Source: Micractinium sp. NFX-FRZ
Lineage: Eukaryota > Chlorophyta > Trebouxiophyceae > Chlorellales > Chlorellaceae
Direction of reading: 5' to 3'
Length of the DNA stretch: 64,000 bases
Assembly: GCA_029339195.1 (NCBI GenBank)
Contig: JAPTJF010000112.1
Span: 62,001-126,000, forward strand
A program made the translations under genes and the position numbers. Under the pieces are notes generated by a model. The model was not told the origin of the DNA. It did no database searches and saw nothing but the letters and a program-made list of their open reading frames with translations. Every line of letters begins with the position of its first letter. Within the stretch, counting starts at the first letter, position 1. Positions 58,102 to 64,000 of this stretch are shown here, one piece after another.

Positions 58102-59423
58102 ATGTTTGAGGCCGCTCCGGACGTCTTCTTCAAGCCTGCCACGCTGCCAGACCTCGAACGGATCGCAGAGCTAGAGGTGGGGGATGAGCCTTGCTGAAAG
58201 ACGATCATGCTCCTTGTTCCCATCGCGGCCGCCGCCGCTCCCGCCGCCGCGCCTCCTGCTGCGCGCCCGCTTCGCGAGGCCACCTCTTGTCCCTGCTTCT
58301 GCTCCCCAACAGGCCGCAGGGTACCCACCAGACGAGGCCGCCAGCCGGGAGCGGCTGGAGTATCGGCTGCAGCACGGTGAGGTCATCTGCCGGCGCCGGG
58401 GCCGCTTGCTGGCACCAGGCTGGTTGCCGAGTCTCCATCATGCAAGATTGCATGCAGGGCAGCCTCACCCGTACACAACAGCTCATCCACCCGCTAGTCA
58501 TCTCACCCCCATCACCTTTTGTTGCTCTTGTTGCAGCTGGAGATCAGTTCCTGGCAGCGGTGCAGCCGGCAGCAGATGCGGAGGGCGGTTTGCGCCTGAT
58601 CGGCTTTGTGTGCGGCACGCTGAGCCACGCTGAGCGGCTGACGCACGAGTCGATGGGGGTGCACGAGCCGGAGGGAGGTGGGTGCTGCAGGCGAGGGTCT
58701 GCCTGCAGGGGTGGAGAGCTGCTGGCCATCCACAGCACGTGCGGCCGCCGGGCACCGCCATACGGGGGTGGCCACCCTCCTGCCTGCCCTGACCCTCTCT
58801 CCCCACGAGCGCCCCGCACCCCCTGCAGAGCTGCTGGCCATCCACAGCGTGTGCGTGGACGCGGCGCACCACCGCAAGGGGGTGGCCACCCGCCTGCTGC
58901 GAGCCTACCTGGGATTCGTGCAAAGCACCACCCCGCAGCTGCGGGAGGTACGCCTTGCCAAGGGCACAGCAGCAGGGCTGGGGGCACGAGTGGCGCCTCC
59001 GTCACTGCCTCTGCGTCTCTCTCACCCTGCTCACACTGGCGAGCGGGGAACATCAGACAACTGCCCCCTGCTGCAGCTGCGCCTGGCCTGCAAGGAGCTG
59101 TTCATCGTACAGCACGTTGCTCTTCTTATTGCAATCCTTGGGAGTGCCAAGGGTTGGTCAGGCTATGCTTTGCCCAACTGCCCCAACACGTGCAGGTGCG
59201 GCTGATATGCAAGGAGCTGCTCATCCCCCTCTACTCTGGGGCCGGCTTTCAAATGGTGGGCCCCTCGGATGTGGTGCACGGCCAGGACCCCTGGCACGAA
59301 CTGAGGTGGGCTCCGGAAGGCAGCGAGGGGGATGACGACGATGGCGATGGCGGGGAGGAGGCGCGGCGGGATGGGCAGGCGGAGCAGCAGCAGCGAGAGC
59401 AGCAGCAGGGGGTGGCGCAGTGA
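58102..59423 (+). CDS. AANAT-like GNAT N-acetyltransferase
   Basis: Predicted arylalkylamine (serotonin-type) N-acetyltransferase using acetyl-CoA; substrate unproven. Five exons: 58102-58176, 58313-58376, 58537-58677, 58829-58947 and 59196-59423 total 627 bases, 208 residues. It starts MFEAAPDVFFKPATLPDLER and continues with AAGYPPDEAA, LIGFVCGTL, LTHESMGVHEPEG and LLAIHSVCVDAAHHRKGVAT. The last is the GNAT motif A with R-K-G-V-A for acetyl-CoA pyrophosphate binding. LYSGAGFQMVG near the C terminus is motif B with the usual Tyr/Gly-Phe. The THESMxxH segment is typical of non-vertebrate AANATs. The tail after DPWHELRW is acidic then Gln-rich and probably disordered. Two introns carry decayed copies of the following exon start. 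Confidence 0.85.
58702..58789 (+). repeat. Degenerate copy of motif-A exon
   Basis: GAGCTGCTGGCCATCCACAG, a nearby GGGGGTGGCCACC and an upstream CTGCAG repeat the real exon at 58823-58905. Identity is about 75%, with small deletions that break the frame. It lies about 110 bases upstream of the functional acceptor. Confidence 0.78.
59067..59112 (+). repeat. Degenerate copy of last-exon acceptor
   Basis: AACTGCCCCCTGCTGCAG and LRLACKELFIV-coding bases repeat the true acceptor and VRLICKELLIP start at 59178-59228. The copy keeps an intact CAG and an open frame for 12 codons, so it could be used as an alternative acceptor or exon. Confidence 0.75.
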
Positions 59424-59728
59424 CGGTGCAAGGTGCAGCTTTATGTGTGTGGCGGTCATCTTTTAGCGTCTTTTCAAGTTTTGCAACGATTTGAACTGAT
59501 AAAGAGAGGGGTAGTGCAGCCAGATGGGGTGGTGGGCGCGCTGCGCTCGCATGCCGCTTGGCCTGGCGGGGCGCCCGCACCCGCCAGGCATGCATGCTGC
59601 CCCGCCGTGACGCAAGGACATTCTCGCATGCATTTCTTGCCAAATACAAGCTTCCGATCCTGATTTACTGCCGCGAGACAGGCAGGATGCAAGCGTGCAG
59701 CTCGTTGCGTGGGGTTTGGGCTCAGCCC
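59424..59728. other. Intergenic, about 305 bases
   Basis: 3' flank of the acetyltransferase and upstream region of the next coding stretch. Nothing specific recognised. Confidence 0.45.
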
Positions 59729-61313
59729 ATGCCCGCTTCGCGTCGCCAGAGGGCGAGGCGCATCTTTACAAGACGATCATCAGCTGTTTCAGCCGGCAAG
59801 CCGTCGGGTGCGCGGGCTAGGTGGCAACAGCAGTGGTCAGCCGTGGTCCACCGCAGGCGTGCCACAGCACTCTGAATTGTTGCCAAGAATTTTGTGTACC
59901 TGCCTGCAGAGGAGTTGTTGGCTGCTGAGCAAGAGGCACCAAATGAAACTGCAGCTGCACGGCGGGATGCAGGAGCAGGAGGAGCAGCAGCAGCAGCAGC
60001 GACGGCGACGGCAGCAGCGGCAGAGGCAGCAGGAGCAGCAGCAGACGCGGCAGGCGCGGCGGCAGGCGGCGGCGATGGCAGCGGCAGCGGGAGTGACGAG
60101 GAAGAGCTCCTCGATCTGCCGCTGTCGGAGCACATCATTCTGCAGCCGGACTTCCTGGGCATTGCGCCCCAGCTGAGGGAGCACTTTGACCAGCGGTGAG
60201 GCCTGCCCCGGGGCACGCCTCTTTTGAGGTGGAATCACGTTGCCCTCACTGCCAACCCAACGCTCCTCCTTAGCCCACCCCCATACCCTTAGCCACCCCA
60301 CTGCCCCTCCGTAGCCCATCCCCATACCCCCCACCCCCACTGCTCCACCGCAGCCCACTCCTATACCCCCACCCCCACGGCCCCTCCTACCGCGCTGAGC
60401 CCTGCTAAGCAAGCACTCCCCCAGGGCACAAAGTCGCCCGCAGGCAGGCATTCGCCCGCAGGCAGGCATGGCGGCGCGTGGCGGAGCAGGACTGTCGGAT
60501 CAGGCCGGCGTGGGGCGGGCCGCTGTTTTGACGCCTGAGGTCGCCGGCGGGGTGGCGGGGGCAGCCGGCGACGGCGGGCAGCAGCAGGCGGCTGCCCCCG
60601 CCCAGCACGACCCGAAGCACCTGCCTCCCGGAGCCTGCTATGCCCCGCCACAGTTGAGGGGGCTGCTGGGAGTTTATCCAACGCAGCGTGAGGCTTTTGC
60701 GGCCGCGCCTGGCGGCCCCCGGACTCGTGGTGTCGAGAGTCGCTGCAGCGGCGGAGCGTGCCTTTTGCAGGTGGTGCGCCCACTGCCGCCCCCGCACAGC
60801 TGCCCCCGTGGCTGCTCCCGCTGCCTCCCCTCCCGCTGCCTCCCCTGCTGCTGCTGGCCACGCTGCCTCCCCTGCCACATGCTTGCCTGGACGCCTCAAT
60901 AGGCACCCTGACCGTGCTGCTTTCGCATGTCTCCACTACAGCCTCTGCAGTCGAAAGTGCACCCATCCTTTTGGCCAGCTGACTCCTCCGTGCCTGCCAC
61001 CAACCCCGCCCCCTCACCCCCGCCCCCCGCCGCACACTTCCTGCTCATCAACTGGTGCACCGTGCAGCGCATTATGCGGCGGTGCAAGGTGCTGGCGCCG
61101 GAGCGGGTGGCGCTGCTGGATGAGCTTGAATTTGGCTGTAGCGGCGCAGACCTGCTGACCAAGGCAATGCGACGCTGCCCCCTTCAAATGATCCGCCGCC
61201 TGTGCGCCAGATTGGGCCCGCTTGTGTGCCCTTGCAGAGCCGCTCCCTGCAGTGAGCACCGCCACCCTCATGCACTTGTTGCTTTTATTCGTGAGCTGAA
61301 CTTTGTCCTGTGA
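59729..61313 (+). CDS. Unresolved coding region with Ala-rich acidic segment
   Basis: A possible first exon (ATG 59729 to 59807) encodes a basic MPASRRQRARRIFTRRSSAV segment. It joins in phase to 59925-60198 (EELLAAEQEAPNE, an Ala tract, SDEEELLDLPLSEHIILQPDF, LREHFDQR), ending at a GTGAGG donor. After that I cannot follow one gene. An open segment 60468-60690 (GACYAPPQLRGLLGVYPTQ) and another 60955-61195 (HFLLINWCTVQRIMRRCKVL) are protein-like, but no consistent splice phase links them. No family is recognised. It may be one gene with unusual introns, two genes, or a decaying locus. Between them at 60445-60470 CGCCCGCAGGCAGGCAT is tandemly repeated, giving two adjacent CAG acceptors. Confidence 0.35.
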
Positions 61314-61901
61314 CCGTGGCCTTACCCTCTTCCGCCCACCCTCTCGGTTGCGATGTTCCGACTGTCTGCCCATCTGCACCCCTCCCTGTGTTGTTCTATC
61401 AGTGTGTGGCCTCTCGGATTCTTGCACCTCATCTGCGCTCCTGGTTTCATGCCAGCATACCTCGCCCCCTGTAACCAACCCCGCCTGCGTCATCAAGCTC
61501 AACAGCTCGTGCATTGCACCGCCGCTGCACCCTGGGCCGCCGCCCCCAGCGCGGCGGCCGCCGCAGCTGGGACGGGGGTGGCGGCGGCGGCAGGAGAGAA
61601 GATTCCCAGCGCCCCTGCTGCGTGCCTTTGCCTGCCACGTTCCCAAAGCACCAACTGCAGACGCCCTGCCCTACTCCTTTCACCTCGCTGCCCTGCAGCA
61701 AGAAGAAGAAAATGAAGAGGAGCGGCGGCGGCGGCATGTGCGTCGGGCATGCTGTGGCGGAGCCATCCGGCAGCTGGCAAGGCCTCTCACAAACACCAAC
61801 CCCCTTATGATTTTGTCAAAGGCCTGGCCTCGTCAGCGAATCACCCAGCGTCCCGTCTTTTCCTCCTAGTTTCCAATCCGTGTTTCCTGCGATCTTCAGG
61901 C

Positions 61902-63189
61902 ATGCAGGCTACGAGCAGGTGCCTGCAGGCGCCTGCAGCCTGCTTCTCGCGCCGGCCGCTCCAGGCAGACCCGCAGACAGTGTCGCGCCGCGGGCAGGCA
62001 GCATATGCAGGCAGACGGGCGGCTGGCGGCGGTGGGCGTGGCGAGCCGAGGCCGTGGCTCGAGGAGGTCACGCTGAGGCGGGAAGGCGTGCCCCAGCGTT
62101 ACAAGTTGGTCACCCAGGCAGACCTGACTGACATTCTGCGCGCGCACGGGGCGGTTGGGTTCAAGACGGCTACTGGCGGCGTCAGCCGGTGGCTGGGGGC
62201 CCTGGCAGAGGGCGCTGACGTTGAGCTGGTGATGCCACACGAGTTCCCGATGGCAACGCAGGTGCGCCCTTGGTTGCTTGTCGGCCTGCAGGTGGAAGAA
62301 GAGCCCTCCTCGCCAGTCAGCAGGCATGCTGCCCTGCATCTCAAACAGCGTGCATCAGCAGCCCTGCCGTCCTGACCCCGACTCGTGCGGTGTCTAACTT
62401 GCAACAGGCTGATGACAACATCACGCGCGGCAAGCAGGAGCAGCTGGGCGCGTGCCTGCAGCACCTTGCCAGCTTGGAGAACCCTGGCTGCGCCATCACC
62501 GCTCTGCCAACAACGCCCTTCAAGACCGCCAAGGGGGAGGTGAGCAGGGCTGGCTGCCCATGCACACCATGCGGCATTGCAGCAGCCGAACCCCAACATC
62601 TGGCTGCTGCTGCCTCCTGCCCCAGCACCGCTGCTGCCCAGCACCCTGTGCATGAGCAGCAGGGCTGACAGTTGCCCCTTCCGACCACCCTCTGCAGGAC
62701 TACCTGCAGATGCATGCGGCGGTGGTGGCCGAGAACACCCTGTTTCTGGGCGAGCACATGCGCGTCCTGGGCGAGGACGGTGTGGGCGCCCTGGCGGTCA
62801 AGCTCTGCAAGATCAGGTGGGCAGGCTGCCCCGGGCAGCAGGCCAGCAGGGCACGCGTGCAAGCGCACGAGCGCGGCAAGGCATTTGCGTGCGTGGTAAT
62901 TGCATGCAAGAGCCAAGTCGTTGCCACAGCCTGACCCCAGCACTGCTGCTGCTGCCCCACGGGCATGACCCCTATGTGCAGGCTAGCGCTCAAGCAGGAC
63001 TCGTCGCCCGACCTGGTGGCGGCGCTGCAAGGCGTGAGGCACGTCAAACTGTTCCTGGGCGGGGAGGTGCAGCAGGGCCTGGCTGTGCAGAAGCTTGTTA
63101 AGCTGGCGGCGGCGGCAAACATGGCCGTAGTGCTGCCCTCCGGACAGGGGCTGGAGGTAGTGGGTGCTACCGCCGCCGTGGGGCTGTAG
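61902..63189 (+). CDS. Unrecognised 272-residue protein, possibly organelle-targeted
   Basis: Four exons: 61902-62261, 62408-62539, 62698-62816 and 62982-63189 total 819 bases and stay in phase to a TAG. The N terminus (MQATSRCLQAPAACFSRRPL, then Arg/Gly/Ala-rich) lacks acids and resembles a transit peptide. The body includes EGVPQRYKLVTQADLTDIL, KTATGGVSRWLGALAEGADV, YLQMHAAVVAENTLFLGEHM and VAALQGVRHVKLFLGGEVQQ, mixed alpha/beta with no motif I know. The open frame extends upstream to ATG 61749, so the start is uncertain; an AG...GT-bounded 19-base segment (HAGYEQ) at 61900-61918 leaves another splice option. Function: not assigned. Confidence 0.6.
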
Positions 63190-64000
63190 CGCCTGTGGCT
63201 TTTGTTTGCTGTCATGATGCAGCGAGCAGCCCTGCTGCGCTCACGCCGCCCTGTTTTCTTGCTGAGCCACAGCGCGGGAGCGCGCTGCCGCCCTCCGCGT
63301 GCGACGCTCCGCTCGTTGCCCTGCTTCCCAGTTGCAAGCATGTGCTGTACCATGTGCTGTACCATGTGCTGTACCATGTGCTGTACCATGTGCTGTACCA
63401 TGTGCTGTACCATGGCCCCCTGCCCTCTTGTCACCATCCTACTCACTGTACATGATCTGACCCCTCCCTACGCCCTTGCTGTGCCAACCTTGAGCGCACC
63501 CAGCTTTGCAACCTCCCGCACATTCTGCCCAGCACCTGCATAGTCGCCAACACATGTGACGCAGTCTTACCACCAGCCTGACTCAACAAGGGTACACGCC
63601 AAGCAGGCAGTATGTTGCAAGTTGCGGCGCCGCGCACGTGCGGCCCGGTGCCGCCCGGGCCGCCGCCCCCAGCCACCGCGGCTGGCGCCCAAGACCAGGG
63701 CCGGCCAAGGGGCCAGTGTGGCTGTCTCACATGAAATGGTGCGCGGGCCGCGGCAAGATGACAATAATGAGGGTGTTGAGCGGGCATGCCTTCACCATCA
63801 AAACAATGGCGAGGGCAGTGGGGAGGGGAGGCCCACCAGAGGGCAGGGCATCCCCAACATAAAAGGACAGAATGGGGGCAAGGGGGAGCACGTCTTCTGA
63901 GGACCAAGATCCTTTGAACTTCAAGCACTGAGGCCCCACTTTTCAAGCACTGAGGCACGACGGGCACAGCATGAGTACTGCGTCACTGCTGTTGTCCTGC
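63190..64000. other. 3' flank and intergenic region to window end
   Basis: About 810 bases without a supported gene. It contains the 12-bp minisatellite at 63341-63412 and a short direct repeat TTCAAGCACTGAGGC (63918 and 63941). Open frames on both strands here lack domain or splice support. Confidence 0.5.
63341..63412 (+). repeat. 12-bp minisatellite TGTGCTGTACCA, six perfect units
   Basis: Six uninterrupted copies, about 150 bases after the stop of the preceding gene and probably in its 3' UTR. Each plus-strand unit contains one ATG at the unit junction. Confidence 0.95.

Noticed and set aside
59925..60198. 2-oxoglutarate oxygenase call from LREHFDQR
   Set aside because: The short motif is suggestive, but no downstream exon with the HxD...H iron ligands is present.
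1..64000. tRNA, rRNA, bacterial operon or prophage features
   Set aside because: No cloverleaf-like segment, rRNA core sequence or Shine-Dalgarno-spaced gene runs were seen. Gene structure is intron-rich eukaryotic throughout.

Overview
The window is nuclear DNA of a GC-rich green alga, most likely a chlorophyte of the Chlorella/Trebouxiophyceae type. This is inferred, not proven. The genes are split into many short exons (often 60-200 bases) with TGCAG acceptors and GTGAG/GTGCG donors. Ala, Gly, Gln and Pro tracts are common. The gene set (plastid fibrillin, plastid EcfT-type ABCI12, SnRK2 kinases, a hydroxyproline-rich wall glycoprotein) is green-lineage. Exon structures below were read by eye from splice signals and reading phase. 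For seven models (SnRK2-A, SnRK2-B, bL9, the JAMM protein, the SWIM protein, the acetyltransferase and the 61902 gene) the exon lengths sum to an exact multiple of three.

Layout: 1-1206 (-) 5' part of a plastid PAP/fibrillin gene. 1342-3680 (+) ABCI12/EcfT. 4124-8424 and 9479-13984 (+) two tandem SnRK2-type kinases. 15375-16644 (+) organellar ribosomal protein bL9. 17078-24779 (+) an 18-exon MYB/SANT plus JAMM histone-deubiquitinase-like gene. 25614-36638 (-) a very large helical protein that I cannot name. 37261-45776 (-) a giant proline-rich extracellular-matrix protein with Cys-rich modules and a C-terminal GDPH/vWD-like domain. 46690-49428 (+) a SWIM zinc-finger protein. 49949-57771 (-) the ribosome-biogenesis factor ESF1. 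58102-59423 (+) an AANAT-like GNAT acetyltransferase, divergent from ESF1. 59729-61313 (+) an unresolved coding stretch. 61902-63189 (+) an unrecognised 272-residue protein. The genes are functionally unrelated housekeeping and signalling genes; no operon-like or cluster logic is visible.

The most striking signal is not a gene. In at least seven genes, introns contain degenerate, locally duplicated copies of the neighbouring exon edge, splice site included, about 30-110 bases long. They often carry stop codons or frameshifts, and some retain intact splice sites. In the matrix-protein gene the same process seems to have produced functional tandem Pro-rich exons. GC-AG introns are also unusually frequent (six seen). 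A 190-bp repeat with perfect palindromes sits in two ESF1 introns.
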